From Pycnococcus provasolii (Eukaryota > Chlorophyta > Pseudoscourfieldiophyceae > Pseudoscourfieldiales): DNA of 64,000 nt. The position numbers and the translations under genes were made by a program. The stretch covers positions 124,001 to 188,000 of the forward strand of contig CP150588.1 of the NCBI GenBank assembly GCA_049487715.1, written 5' to 3'. The notes below the pieces were generated by a model that saw nothing but the letters and a program-made list of their open reading frames with translations, was not told the DNA's origin and did no database searches. Below are positions 20,034 through 30,635 of the stretch, piece after piece. Positions within the stretch are counted from its first letter, which is position 1, and each line of letters begins with the position of its first letter.

Positions 20034-22748
20034 TTACAGTTTGCTCCGAGACGGGTTCGTCGCACCACCACTCCGATGCCCACTCACATCGCTTGCGGCA
20101 TCCTTGCACCATTTTCTCACCTCCGTGCGCACAACCTTGTTGCTCGCAGTCCTAGGGAGCGATCTAAAACAAGTCACACCACCTGCTACTCTAAAGAGCG
20201 GATTCAGGCTCGTCTTCACAGCCTGCGCCGCCGCGGCAACCAGCGCCTTGTCCGCGAGATTCCAAGGGCGATCGCCAGGACGGTCACCGCCACCACCATC
20301 TTCGAATTCAATCGCAAAGCAGATCCAAAGAGTCTCCGGTCCACCGTCCGGCGGGGGAACGCTCACGGCAGCCACCTCGTTCACCTTCACGGGAAGCGTC
20401 GTCGTCAGTCCTCCCTTCACCAGCCACTGCATCACCGCAGCTTCCACCTCAAGCGAAGACGTCTTGATTCCGCCGAGATTCATCGCATCGTCCGTTCGAC
20501 CTCTCGCTCTCAGGTAGCCGCCGGGAAGCACCTCAACTCGATCGCCGTGCCGTCGGAGCTGTTGCTCGCCCGGCATATCGGAGAACACGGCACCTTCGAC
20601 AGGACCTCGAGGGAACGATGGCATGCCCGCATAGTAGCTATCAAAGTGGCTACGCCCGGATCCGATGAGCAGATATCGCGACGCACCAAACGTCGGCGGT
20701 CGAATGGCAATCTCGCCGACGGTTGGTGTGTCCGATCTCGTGCGCGCGTCGTCGTACGAAATGATATTCCCGTCTCCGAGAAGCAGCACGACGTCACATC
20801 CGATGTTTGGGCCGTTGAAGCACGACGGCGCCACGGGCGTGTAGATGTTGCCGCACATGTACCCGCCGCCAAGTTCGGTCCCTCCGCAGTACTCGACGAT
20901 CGGACGATACCCAGCGACACGGCTCATCAGCCAAAGGCTGTCCTCCGCGCGGCTCGCTTCTCCCGTGGATGCGAAGCATCGCAGGCTGCTCCAGTCCACC
21001 CAGCCACCGCCCGGCATCTCAAGTGCCCTTCCGGCTCGCCACGCGGCGACGAGCGAAGGCACGCACCCGAGGAGTGTGGCGTGCGACTCGCTCACGAACT
21101 GTGCGAATGCTGCCGACTGCGGCGGTCCGTCGAATGCTAGAAATGCCGCATCGTTCAGCAGGCTCGAGTAGACGAGCCACGGACCCATCATCCACCCGAA
21201 CGACGTCGGCCAGCACACTCGATCGCCTGGTCGCACACCCATGTGGTACGCCGCATCGTACGCGCACTTTACGGCGGTCACTTGACTCCACGGGATTGGC
21301 TTTGGCTTCCCCGTGGTACCACTCGAGAAGAGGATGAGGCTCGTCTCTGACGCGGTCGTTGGCACGGGAGTGAGCGTCATGTCGCCGCACCACGCCGGCT
21401 TGACGTTGTACATTTGCCGTTCGGCGGACTCGATGGCAAGTCCCTCGAGGATACAGGAACGCATCGTCACGTCGATATGTCGCGTGAGTGGCGTGCACAG
21501 TTCGGGCATCGCGCTTCCCATCGCGAGCACGAACTCGTCCAGCTGCGCTGACATGATATCGGCAGGCCAGCGGTACGGCGCGACGATGATTGGCGTCGAC
21601 GTTTCATCCGCTGCATCGCGAACGCGCGGGTAGAGCGGCGTTGGCTCCGCTTTTGGTTTTCGTGGAGGCAGAGCATCCTGCGTGATGCACGCACTGGCGT
21701 TTGACGCGTCGAGTCTCTGTTTGATTTCAGCGGAGGAGAACGAGTCTGCGATGCACACGACGACGACACCGGTAAGTCCGAGTCCGAGGAATGTCGCGAG
21801 GCTGAGTGCGTTCATGGGCGCGCACAGGCCGCACGCATCCCCTCTTCTCATGAGAACTCCGTTCTGGTGAAAGAGCGAGGACGCGACCCCTCTCGCGACG
21901 GCGACGCTGAGAGCGCGCAGCTGGTCGGGTGTGATGCGTGCTGTGCGAAGCGACGCTGACGTGCTTTGGTCGTCGAGTCGTCCGACAAGTGCGGCAATAT
22001 CGTCGTTTGTGTTTTTTGAAAGGCGGCTTGTGCACGCCGCGGCGGCGTTGAGCGTCCATCCAGGTAGCCACGTTTCGCTGTGTGACGGCTGTTCCGTGTT
22101 GGCGAGTGTGCTTGTGTAGTTCAAGGTTGGTTGCGCGGATGACGACGACGATGATTTTGCGTTATGTGTTTGTACGTTTCTTCTCTGCATCGTGGTTCCT
22201 GGTATCGTTTGTATGGCTTGCGTCCAGAACTGCTGCGGGTGCGTGACGCTGAATCTGTGAACTTGTTCGAGTGTGCTTTGCACGTCGTCGTTCGAACGGA
22301 GCAGGAGGTGTGCGGCGTCCGACGGGTTCGTCGAGGCGTTTGTGACTAACATGGCGTGTGCGAGAGATGATGATGTTGGCGATGAAGAAGAACCCGAGGA
22401 GGAGGACGTGGGAGGAAACCACGCGTACTTAGGTCCGTGGATGGACTCATCCCACGAAGCGTAGCAGTCCCGGTAGAGACGAATCTGAACGTCCCAAGGT
22501 GGCGAGTGCGGAGATAGGAGCGGGTGAATGCGCGACCATAGAGTTGCGGCATCCAGTGAAGTAGAACCAACTCGTGAATCATCGTGAGCCACAACACGGA
22601 ATCCATCATCTCCCGCAGATTCAGAGCCAGCAATTGAAGAGTCAATGACACGCGCCAATGGCGAATCAGACGAAAGACCATACGCACGAGAGGGACTTAA
22701 GAAGGGCGCAGGCAAGGGCGCACATGCACATGGAGGAGCACGCGCCAT
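20034..22748 (-). CDS. Peroxisomal acyl-activating enzyme, AAE17/18-like, with PTS1
   Basis: ATP-dependent acid:CoA ligase of the ANL superfamily, 904 residues. The AMP-binding P-loop LFSSGTTGKPKPIPW, the A5-like motif YCGGTELGGGY, and the hinge region GDRVEVLPGGYLRARGRTDD followed by NLGGIKTS are all present. The protein ends SKL, a canonical peroxisomal targeting signal. A long N-terminal extension (about 300 residues with serine-rich inserts) precedes the synthetase core, as in plant AAE17/AAE18, which resemble acetoacetyl-CoA synthetases. AAE18 of Arabidopsis activates 2,4-DB-type carboxylates; the algal substrate is unknown. CCCTAA repeats lie about 150 nt upstream of the ATG at 22748. 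Confidence 0.88.
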   Translation of the reverse strand: MARAPPCACAPLPAPFLSPSRAYGLSSDSPLARVIDSSIAGSESAGDDGFRVVAHDDSRVGSTSLDAATLWSRIHPLLSPHSPPWDVQIRLYRDCYASWDESIHGPKYAWFPPTSSSSGSSSSPTSSSLAHAMLVTNASTNPSDAAHLLLRSNDDVQSTLEQVHRFSVTHPQQFWTQAIQTIPGTTMQRRNVQTHNAKSSSSSSAQPTLNYTSTLANTEQPSHSETWLPGWTLNAAAACTSRLSKNTNDDIAALVGRLDDQSTSASLRTARITPDQLRALSVAVARGVASSLFHQNGVLMRRGDACGLCAPMNALSLATFLGLGLTGVVVVCIADSFSSAEIKQRLDASNASACITQDALPPRKPKAEPTPLYPRVRDAADETSTPIIVAPYRWPADIMSAQLDEFVLAMGSAMPELCTPLTRHIDVTMRSCILEGLAIESAERQMYNVKPAWCGDMTLTPVPTTASETSLILFSSGTTGKPKPIPWSQVTAVKCAYDAAYHMGVRPGDRVCWPTSFGWMMGPWLVYSSLLNDAAFLAFDGPPQSAAFAQFVSESHATLLGCVPSLVAAWRAGRALEMPGGGWVDWSSLRCFASTGEASRAEDSLWLMSRVAGYRPIVEYCGGTELGGGYMCGNIYTPVAPSCFNGPNIGCDVVLLLGDGNIISYDDARTRSDTPTVGEIAIRPPTFGASRYLLIGSGRSHFDSYYAGMPSFPRGPVEGAVFSDMPGEQQLRRHGDRVEVLPGGYLRARGRTDDAMNLGGIKTSSLEVEAAVMQWLVKGGLTTTLPVKVNEVAAVSVPPPDGGPETLWICFAIEFEDGGGGDRPGDRPWNLADKALVAAAAQAVKTSLNPLFRVAGGVTCFRSLPRTASNKVVRTEVRKWCKDAASDVSGHRSGGATNPSRSKL

Positions 22749-23235
22749 CCTGGAGAGCTATCCGCAGAATCCTCTCGGGGGGTCCCCCGGGGCAGTCCGA
22801 CGTGTCACCCAGTTTTCCGCGTCAACTATCCGCGTCAACAATTTCCCCCCCGCGTCAACTCTCCGGGGCCGTCCGTCGAAGTCGAGATTAGACGCGGTTA
22901 GGGTTAGGGTTAGGGTTAGGGTTCGGGGAAGCAGGGCTGGCTTTCGGCTTTCCAACGGACCGGGCCCTTTATGCAAGGGGAAATGAATGTGTATTTCCCC
23001 TTGTATAAGGAAGGAAAAGGGAAAAGGTAGAATGATCGTTACTAGGGGCAAATAAGTGGAGCGCGCCGCCAGCAAAGCGCGTCAGAACTCAGAAGGCGCG
23101 CGAAGGTTTAAAAGAGTGGTTTGAATGAGTTGGGGTTTAGCAACCTATGACCAACGGTCATACTTCCCCCCCCTTACTGAAGCGCAGCAAGCAGCGCGCT
23201 GCGCGTATGAAAGTGAAAAAAAAAAGTCAGAAGGA
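22749..23235. other. Promoter region of the AAE gene and adjoining spacer
   Basis: Contains the TTAGGG array at 22897-22925 and no supported gene. A CCTTGTATAAGG palindrome occurs near 22998-23010. Confidence 0.5.
22897..22925 (+). repeat. Short interstitial TTAGGG array upstream of the AAE gene
   Basis: Four perfect GGTTAG units in a row, followed by TTCGGGG. On the coding strand of the minus-strand AAE gene this is CCCTAA, about 150 nt before the ATG. Confidence 0.9.
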
Positions 23236-23430
23236 GTGGCTTGCGGGATACGCATGCTGAGTTGTCGGCATGGGGTCCGCGTAAGAGACGTCGTGGTGGC
23301 TTGCAGGATACGCATGCTGAGCTGTCGGCAACTCGGCATGGGGTCCGCGTAAGAGACGTCGTGGTGGCTTGCAGGATACGCATGCTGAGCTGTCGGCATC
23401 CAGTAGCTCATCAACGACGCGAAAATCCTC
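23236..23430. repeat. Tandem repeat, three copies of 60-68 bp
   Basis: Copies start at 23236, 23296 and 23364 with GTGGCTTGC, continue GGATACGCATGCTGAG and TGTCGGCA, and then, in the first two copies, CATGGGGTCCGCGTAAGAGA. The second unit has an 8-bp insertion (ACTCGGCA-like). The third copy ends in a divergent tail. Confidence 0.85.
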
Positions 23431-23473
23431 CAAGCCATTCCAAAGATGATCACGTTCCACACTGGCTCTTAGG

Positions 23474-23707
23474 ATGTCTCTTTCATCTCATTTCTCCACC
23501 ATCGACTTACATACGTCATATCAGCAGCTGCGGGTTAAAGACCCTTGGAAAACGTCTTTTATCACCCCCATGGGGCAGTTCGAGTACACCGTGGTGCCGT
23601 TTGGGCTCACCAATGCTCCAGCTGCTTTCTCTCGGTTCATTTCGCAGCAACTCGTTGGGCTTCACGATTTTACCGCGCAGTATCTCGATCTAAGGCTCCT
23701 CCCCTGG
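23474..23707 (+). mobile_element. Ty3/gypsy-type reverse transcriptase relic
   Basis: A 78-codon open stretch carries the central RT motifs FSTIDLHTSYQQLRV, KTSFITPMGQFEYTV and VPFGLTNAPAAFSRF, and stops inside the catalytic block (QYLDL where YLDD is expected). This is characteristic of Ty3/gypsy polymerases. It is an internal fragment with no Gag, LTR or RNase H nearby, so it is dead. Confidence 0.85.
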
Positions 23708-25237
23708 TGAGCGTTTTTCCTCCCTTTCCCCTTTTCATTCTCTAGTAACTTCTTCTTTTCGTTTACACGCACGTAGCCTTCAGCTACTTCCAAACGCGTT
23801 CGTATCCGGCACAGGGATCTATATTCACTGGTGCAGTGATTGTGCGTGAAAAAATGACTTTTTCCTGAGAATTTTTTTTTCACGGCACGCGTTGCCAGAG
23901 CGCTTCACTCATGAGAGAAGTGCACTGCATAGCTGGTTTTTACAACCTTACCATCAGAACGTCCGTCGCAAAGACCCAGATCTTGGACTAGTACTAGTAC
24001 AAATGGATGGACTAACCTTAGTACTAGTACAGTGGGCTTCGAGGCACTAGGGTAAACCTTGACCTTTATTCTCTCATCAGGAGAGGCGAGAGCGATAGTT
24101 CGACCACCTGCCTACTTCGAGGTACAGTACCATGCCTTCTACCTATGGACTATGGTGGTAAGGCCAAGGCCAAGGGCAAAGTTGAACATCACCACTCCCT
24201 CCCTCCCTCCAGGTGGTATGAGCTGTGCAGATGGAAAAACGGTTAGTCTATCATCCGCTCTCTCCTCCGACGCCTCATACGGTAGGTGGTGGTGGAGGGG
24301 GAGGTGGCGAGGCGGTTTTTCGAAACGGTTCTTATCGTACGGGTAGGCACCTGGGAAGTGCGAGAGTGTTAGGCTGTGCCGTGAATGAATTTCAGTGAAG
24401 TTAAGGTTTCGGTGAAACGGCAGAACTCCTCCAAGGGGTGGGTGTTCTCCAAGAAGCTCCACCAAGAGGCCAGGCCCTTAAGGCGCACAACTCCACCTCC
24501 TGCGAGTACCTCACGCTGTGATGTGCTGTGCTGTGCTGTGCTGTGCTTCAAGGTGCGTCTTACAAGTGCCTGCCTCTTGCCTGACGGCCATCACCGGCCA
24601 TCACTCATCACCGTCCGGCCGCTTAAGAGGCTCTTGCAGCTCTTGGTGGAGCTCAGGTCTCTTGGAGGAGTCTCGCGTCAAAAGCGGTGCTGTCAACAAC
24701 TCTTCATAGCTCATAGCTGAAAGCCTGCTTCTTTGTTCTTTGTGTCGCCTTCTTTTGTTTGGCCGCATAACTCAGGCTCGTGAGTCTCGTGCTCGTGCTC
24801 GTGCTTGGTGTGAAAGAAACACACTCCTGCAAGAAACAGTTGCTTGTCTTGTGAAGAAACACTCGCTCAAGCAACACTTCTTGGGAGCTGAAATCTCTCA
24901 GAGAGCAAGCATCATACACACGACGACGACGACGCGTCACGCTTGGGGTCCCGCCAGTTTGAGTTTGGACGACTCCTCTGCTGCTTCAAGTTCCAACACG
25001 ACGACTACTCCTCCTCCACTGACAACAGTAGTAGTAGTTGGAAGGAGGAGGGAACAGTCGAACACTGACAACGGCAGCAACGGCGCAGCAGCATCAGCAG
25101 CATCAGCAGCAGCATCAACTGCAACTGCAACTCGTAGTAGCTCATTGCAGCGTTGTCAAGTAAACAACTTCGTCCAACCACCTCCTTCGACTTCGAAATA
25201 CGCAACATCAACAACAACAACAACAACAACAACAAAT
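23708..25237. other. Long intergenic region and leader of the signal-anchor protein gene
   Basis: Holds AGTACTAGTAC palindromes near 23985-24028, a (TGTGC)n run at 24521-24545 and CAG/CAA-rich triplet runs from 25080 to 25237. The frame of the next gene stays open upstream to 24740, but that part is low-complexity and probably leader. No other gene is supported. Confidence 0.55.
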
Positions 25238-26209
25238 ATGGCTACTGCTTCCTCTGAAAAACCGCCGCCGCCTAAGCCGCTCACGACGATGCAAAAGCTG
25301 TCGACGGGTGATAAGTGTGGGATCATCGTGCTCCTCGTCGTCATGCTCTTCAGCTTTGGCATGCTCGGTCTGCAGCTCGCGGACTACGAATGGCTCATCT
25401 TCAACGACGACGAATGGCTGTGCGTGACGGGCTTCCACGAGAAAAATACACAAGTGCAAGGCTTTGACGAAGACGCGGAAAAAAGCGTCCTGCGCATGTA
25501 CTACAAGTGGAAGTTTGACGAACACCGCGTCGAGGCGAAAAAACTGTACACCGACACCAGGAGATCTTCGCTCGACGAGAAGGTGAAGAGGTTACAGAAA
25601 GGTCTGCGCAACGACTTCACGGGTGCGAGCCACACGAAACTCTCCAAAGACTCGTGCAACGTCACCGCGACCGAATTTAACTCCAAACTCGTCAAGAAGG
25701 CGACGGACGATACCTTCAAGAGGAAGGAGAAGGATGTCAAAATGACGACGTCAACAGCCATCGCGAAAAATGCGCTGAAACTCGACGAAGGCAACCTCGT
25801 CTACAGCGACTACACGTGCTTCCACGCCCTCTCGCACGGCGTCGACGCGATCGAGCGTGCCTTGCACCACAAATACATCAAGCTGAACGCAAACGTGACC
25901 GAGCTCGCGAACACGTTCACCAGCTACCCCAGCTTCAACGCCACGATGTGCTCGTTGCAGTGCGTCACGAAGGGTAAGGACAAGAACAAGTGCTACGCTT
26001 CGATGCCGAACGCAGACGGGACGAAGCCTGCGAACGCCGGCAACGCAATCTGCGAATACCAGACGAAGAAGTCGTACAAAAAAGACCGAGACTACTGCGA
26101 CTTTGTCGAGTACACGCGCGACTTCGAAAAGTCCGCCGCCGCGGGCACTCGAATCGTCACCGCACTCATGCCCGTGCTTGCTTACGTGCTCGCCAACACG
26201 TGGTGCTAA
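25238..26209 (+). CDS. Signal-anchored or GPI-anchored extracytoplasmic protein, unknown
   Basis: A 323-residue protein from ATG 25238. A proline-rich N-terminus precedes one hydrophobic segment (IIVLLVVMLFSFGMLGLQL, about residues 27-46). The remainder is charged, with about ten cysteines, several NxT/S sites (for example NVTA, NATM) and a short C-terminal hydrophobic stretch (VTALMPVLAYVLA) after a small-residue cluster (KSAAAG). That ending could be a GPI-attachment signal; alternatively the protein is a type II membrane protein. No domain family is recognised. Confidence 0.6.
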   Translation: MATASSEKPPPPKPLTTMQKLSTGDKCGIIVLLVVMLFSFGMLGLQLADYEWLIFNDDEWLCVTGFHEKNTQVQGFDEDAEKSVLRMYYKWKFDEHRVEAKKLYTDTRRSSLDEKVKRLQKGLRNDFTGASHTKLSKDSCNVTATEFNSKLVKKATDDTFKRKEKDVKMTTSTAIAKNALKLDEGNLVYSDYTCFHALSHGVDAIERALHHKYIKLNANVTELANTFTSYPSFNATMCSLQCVTKGKDKNKCYASMPNADGTKPANAGNAICEYQTKKSYKKDRDYCDFVEYTRDFEKSAAAGTRIVTALMPVLAYVLANTWC

Positions 26210-26492
26210 AAAAACTTTTGTTATATTGGGCCAACGCTGGCGTGCGCTGATGCGCGTGCGTACGTGCGTGCGTGCGCGCGTGCGTGCGAGTCACACACAC
26301 AACATCGGCGTGGCGATTGGAAAAGAGTGCGGAGGTGTTTACTTGGCTTCTTGAGGACAGACAGGTAATAGGACGTTTCACGTTATTTTCTACTTATTAC
26401 TCCAAAGAAATAGTCTATTTATTCAGCTGTTGAAGCGGCAAGCGCGCGGCACACGCGAACGACGCTCCGCTCGAAAGGGATCGTCGTCGCAG
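26210..26492. other. Convergent intergenic spacer
   Basis: Separates two convergent genes. A GTGCGTGCGTGCG-type simple repeat covers about 26240-26290. Nothing else is seen. Confidence 0.6.
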
Positions 26493-27449
26493 TTAGCGGT
26501 AGTACGCCATGTGTCTGTTTCCAAACGGATTCTTCACCTCCTTCTTCTTCGGCGCGGGATTCAGCCTCTCCTCCTCCTCGCGCTTCTTGCGGTCGCCGTG
26601 TTCCTCCTTGAGCCAGACTTCGACGAGCTCAAGCAGGCGCGTCTTATTCTGCATGTCCCCTTCGATGAGTCCGTCTCGTTTCTGGTTCTCGTACAGCTTC
26701 GGGTCAAGGCTCGGCGCGAACTGCTCGATGCGTCCACCTCGCTTGAGCTTTCCGTTCTCGAGGTATGCGAGGTGCGTGGCCCATCCCTCGAGTCCGTCGA
26801 AGATGTGCGTAGCGTACACGACGGTGGCGCCTCGCGTTTCGCACTCGTACTTGAAGAACTCGAGCAGGTCGAGCCTTCCGACGACGTCGAGATCGACGGT
26901 GACCTCGTCGAGTAGGAGTACTTTGTACGGCCTGAGGAGACCAAGGCAGATCTGCACGCGCCTCCTCTGTCCGTCGCTGAGTTTCATCATCGACCAGTCG
27001 AGGTCGATGTCGAGCATTTCGACAAGTCGATTGCGTCGTTCGGGGTCGACATCAGGCACGCCGTAGATCATCGTGCGTGCAGGTATATCCGCACCGAGTG
27101 CGACAGATCCCGCGCACCCCACTTCCCTTCGCCACGCGGTTCCTAGGTAGCTGAGTTCCCCCGAGTTCGTCAGTGCGACATCGTGGAATGCGGGTCGCCC
27201 AAGGACGAGGACATCGCTTCTCGGCACCATATATTTCCCGGCGAGAACTTGGAGGAGCGTAGTTTTCCCCGTACCGTTCGCCCCACTGAGGAGGCACCGC
27301 GATCCGGGGGGCAGGTTGAGGGAGAAGTCGGCAATCTCGAACGCCAAAGAAGACTCGCTGGCATTGTATTGCGGGTACGAAAACGTTAAGTTGTTCACGG
27401 AGACGTTATTAGGCTCACTAGCCATAGGCTGAACATCCGCGGACGCCAT
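26493..27449 (-). CDS. Soluble ABC ATPase, ABCI19-21 / CAF16 type
   Basis: A single nucleotide-binding domain without membrane segments, 318 residues from ATG 27449; the 14 codons upstream have only a TTG. Walker A GANGTGKTT, signature LSDGQRRRVQ, Walker B VLLLDEVTVDLDV and a switch histidine in YATHIFDGL are all intact. The signature LSDGQ and the C-terminal extension with an NPFGNRHMAYYR end are typical of the plant ABCI19/20/21 and yeast CAF16 group. These are soluble proteins linked to CCR4-NOT in yeast and to cytokinin responses in Arabidopsis. The role here is inferred from family only. An AACCCCGAAT motif lies about 75 nt upstream. Confidence 0.9.
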   Translation of the reverse strand: MASADVQPMASEPNNVSVNNLTFSYPQYNASESSLAFEIADFSLNLPPGSRCLLSGANGTGKTTLLQVLAGKYMVPRSDVLVLGRPAFHDVALTNSGELSYLGTAWRREVGCAGSVALGADIPARTMIYGVPDVDPERRNRLVEMLDIDLDWSMMKLSDGQRRRVQICLGLLRPYKVLLLDEVTVDLDVVGRLDLLEFFKYECETRGATVVYATHIFDGLEGWATHLAYLENGKLKRGGRIEQFAPSLDPKLYENQKRDGLIEGDMQNKTRLLELVEVWLKEEHGDRKKREEEERLNPAPKKKEVKNPFGNRHMAYYR

Positions 27450-27523
27450 GGCTTCACTGATAAAGTTGAGAATGAAAATAAAAGTTCGCAAATTGGTAAA
27501 ACCTGTGGCCCGAAATGAATTCC

Positions 27524-27612
27524 AATTCGGGGTTTATTTTTCAAAAGATTTCTGGCCACGGAGGATTTAAGCGAATTCGGGGTTCGTTCTCTGGAGATTT
27601 CTGGCCACGGAA
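27524..27612. promoter_or_regulatory. Duplicated AATTCGGGGTT ... TTTCTGGCCACGGA unit upstream of the ABC gene
   Basis: AATTCGGGGTT at 27524-27534 and 27574-27584 is each followed, 15-25 nt later, by GATTTCTGGCCACGGA (27548-27563 and 27598-27612). This is a direct duplication of about 50 bp. On the ABC gene's coding strand the core reads AACCCCGAATT. The position (75-165 nt before the ATG) and recurrence elsewhere suggest a promoter element or a dispersed repeat. Confidence 0.5.
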
Positions 27613-28747
27613 TGGGTGGTTCTGCCCCGAGGGACTCGTCAAATCCCCCAATGGCGTCCCATAACCTTAAAGTTTAGGGGGGGATTCCCAAGGGGTTTTA
27701 CAACAACCTCTCGGATTTTAACGAAGGATTTGGGCGCCTGGGACTGGAATTCCTACTGGAGGATACTGGCGGTCAGTTAGGTCGCTCAAGGCCTTCATCA
27801 AGGGGGGGGACTTGCTTAAGCGGCGGCACAGTGGTAGTTGCGAGACCACTGGCAACTGGCGAGCGTTGCTGGTGACTTTCAAGTCGCAAGCACATGTCTC
27901 AAGCCAAAGGGCGCCAAAGGTGTGCCAGGCAGATTATTGGGCCAGAGAGAATTGTTGATGGGAACGTCAACATCAATTATGCGTAGGAAAAACGACGAGA
28001 AAAAACGACGAAAAAGGATTCCCAAAATCCCAGGAAATATTCGCACAAACAGCATTGAGAGCAAAGCACGTGTTTGTACTAGTCTATCATACGCGCAAAT
28101 GCACAAACCACACACAAACCACGCACGAGCAAATGCAAAAACTGCATGCACATGCGCGCATAAACTCCCAATACATAATGAACGCAGGCAGGCAAGCACG
28201 CACACAACAAAGTTTCTCTAGGTACGTTTCTAGGTACGCGCAGCGCATTTGCATGCACGCATGCATGTAGGAACCACGACGAGCCAAGGCCGGCCGGCTT
28301 GAGTTGGTTTGCCCCTTGGCCGCGCTACTCGTACCGGGTAGTGCAAACAGCATGAGCTCTCCACATATGTACAGGAGCTTGCTGGCAAAGCGGAAGCCTC
28401 CACTACACAAGCCCTGCTGCTGCCAAGATGAAGAAGCGAATGCATGCGGAAGCCGATTGCAAGCCCAAGAAGCTCAGATGCATGAAGAAGCGAAGGAATA
28501 ATAATGCCACCTCTGCCAAAGAAGCTCCCAAAGTGCCAAGCAACGTTTGCAACGAAGAGCGCGAAGACGGAAGAGGGGAAGAGAAGAGAAGAGGGGAAGG
28601 GAAGGGATGAAGAAGAAGTGGGAAGTGATGAGCGGAGAAAAAGGGACAGGCACGTTTGCAACAACCCTAAGTTATCGCCGTCGTCGTGTCGTTGATGCGC
28701 ATCACTACGATAGTGAGCAAGTTGTTCTTCCCTCATTGAACCCTGTC
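27613..28747. other. Intergenic region without a supported gene
   Basis: G-rich stretches around 27670-27810, purine-rich GAAGAGGGGAAG repeats at 28560-28625. Short open frames here lack domains and start contexts. Confidence 0.55.
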
Positions 28748-30162
28748 ATGTCCGGCTTCTTCACGTCCGAGGGCAACGTGCGTCCTCGTTCCTCGCGGGG
28801 ACGGAGTGAGAACTCAGGTGGAGGCAAGAGCTCGTTCGACTTCTTCAGCTGGAATGATGCTCCGGCCGCGGCCAAGGTAGGTTGTGTTGCTCATGTGTGT
28901 GTGTGTGATGTTGTTTGGGGTTGGTGGTTGTTTAATAGCCTCGTCATCATATGATGTTGTCGTGTTACTTGTCGTCTAACGATATATGTCGTTTGTGTTG
29001 TCAGCTTGCTCACCTTCGCTCAGCGTTGAGCTCTTGCGTTGAGCTTAGGCTTCTTGCAAGCGGGTGGCTATCACTTTCAAAGCCGACGCTGGCTCTTGCT
29101 AGCTCCAGAGCCTGCCTGCGTCACCTGGCGGCGGCCCAGGTGGTTCGTTCACAGCTTGCGTCACTTCAACAGCTTGGTCGTTCGCGCGCACGTGCCAACC
29201 CAATAAAACCATAAAACCCAAAGGCACAAACATGTCACTGACCAATACGCCGCGATCACACGACCAAACCAAAAAACGATATACAGCCCACGATGTCCAC
29301 GACGCGCCACGCGATGGAGACGGCGCGCTCCAAGCCAGCCGCGGGAGCATCCAAGGCGGCTGGGATTTCGTCGCGAAGCACCTTCAACGTCGGAGGGAGC
29401 GCGTCGTACCGCATGCACAACGGCGAGAACGTGCCGCTGAACAGCAGCCGGCCAGGAAGCAGCCGGCGCGTGAACGAGTCGCAGAACAGCCGCGTCGTCT
29501 TTGGAACCAACGTGGGCACCGCAGGAGGGGAAGTGGCGCCGTACAGGGAGACAAGCCACGTCAGCCAACGCAAGCAGTCTGAGCTTTACGAAAGCGTCAA
29601 CATCTTCGGGAAGGACAACAAGAAGACGATGAACAGATACCACAAGGTGCCGAGCCAGAAGGTGCGCGACCTCGACGGTACCAACGCCCTCATCCCGCAC
29701 GTCGTCGAGAACCGCGCTGCCGCGGTCGCAGCAACGCCCGTCGAAACGCCTTCGTCGTCGGCGCGGCCGAGTCCGCCGGCTAGCACCGTGGACGAAATCC
29801 CGGCATCCAAGCCGGTTCCTGCCGCGATGCGCGAGGAGATTGGAGGTTCGACGCTCGGCGAGACGGCGGCGGCGAACGGCGGAGGCATCGACAAGGCGTC
29901 GAGCCGCAGTCCAGGCAAACGCCCGGGCAGTGCGACGAACAAAACGAGGTTGACGTTCGACGGCACGACCGAGAAGATGTGCTCGCCCGAGCAGTTAAAA
30001 CAGTGGCGCGCGGCCGGGAGCTACACGCCGCGCGTGCGCCCGAGTCCCGGCGGCAACAGCACGTACAAGTTCGGCGAGAGCGAGGCGCCGAGCCGCAACG
30101 GGTTCATGACGAGCACGAAGAGGCTTCCACCCGGCGGATACAGCTCCATTTCAATCACGTGA
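28748..30162 (+). CDS. Jupiter/HN1-motif-like protein, two exons
   Basis: Exon 1 28748-28876 (ATG 28748) ends AAG before GTAGGT. Exon 2 29287-30162 begins after ATATACAG, phase 0 on both sides; the intron is 410 nt. The product is about 334 residues, serine-rich and disordered, with scattered short motifs: SSFDFFSW in exon 1, ESVNIFGKDNKK, RVRPSPGGNSTYKFG, and the C-terminal KRLPPGGYSSISI. R-x-P-P-G-G-x-S motifs followed by a short FG-containing segment resemble the repeated peptide of the microtubule-associated Jupiter/HN1 proteins and, loosely, plant SPIRAL1. A microtubule role is therefore plausible but unproven. Exon 2 alone also has an ATG (29293), so the joined start depends on the intron. 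Confidence 0.55.
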
Positions 30163-30635
30163 AGCGCGTGAGCGAGTGACACGTGTACACGTGTGAGCGA
30201 GCGAAGGTTGTGACGGTGGTGAGGTGTGAGCGAGGCGGAGCCATGGTGGTTGTGGTTGTGGCCTTTTGGGCCATACGAATCTTTGAAATGCGTATTCAAA
30301 TATTCGAAAAGAAAAACTAAACCCAAAAACTAAAATGACAAAAATGCAGTTTGAAAAAAGTGAACAGAAAAAGATTAAAAGATGGAGCAGAGAGAACTTT
30401 GGTGTGTGTGTGTGGTTGGTTTGAGCCTCAATATTTATTGAAATAAAATATTTATTTGAAACTTTGAAACTCGAGATTGGAACTACCGGAACATTGGAAT
30501 ATTTAAAACGTTGTACAACGTTGTGTTTGAATTGATGAAATGAGGATGATTTTACAATGTTTGATTTTTTTTGGCGTGCTTTGCTGCCTTCTTTTTTTTT
30601 TGGCAATTTTGCAGCCTGCTTTGCGTGCTTTTAGC
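30163..30635. other. Convergent intergenic spacer
   Basis: AT-rich, with T runs near 30590-30602 and GTGTGTGTG at 30401-30411. Nothing coding is seen between the two convergent genes. Confidence 0.6.
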
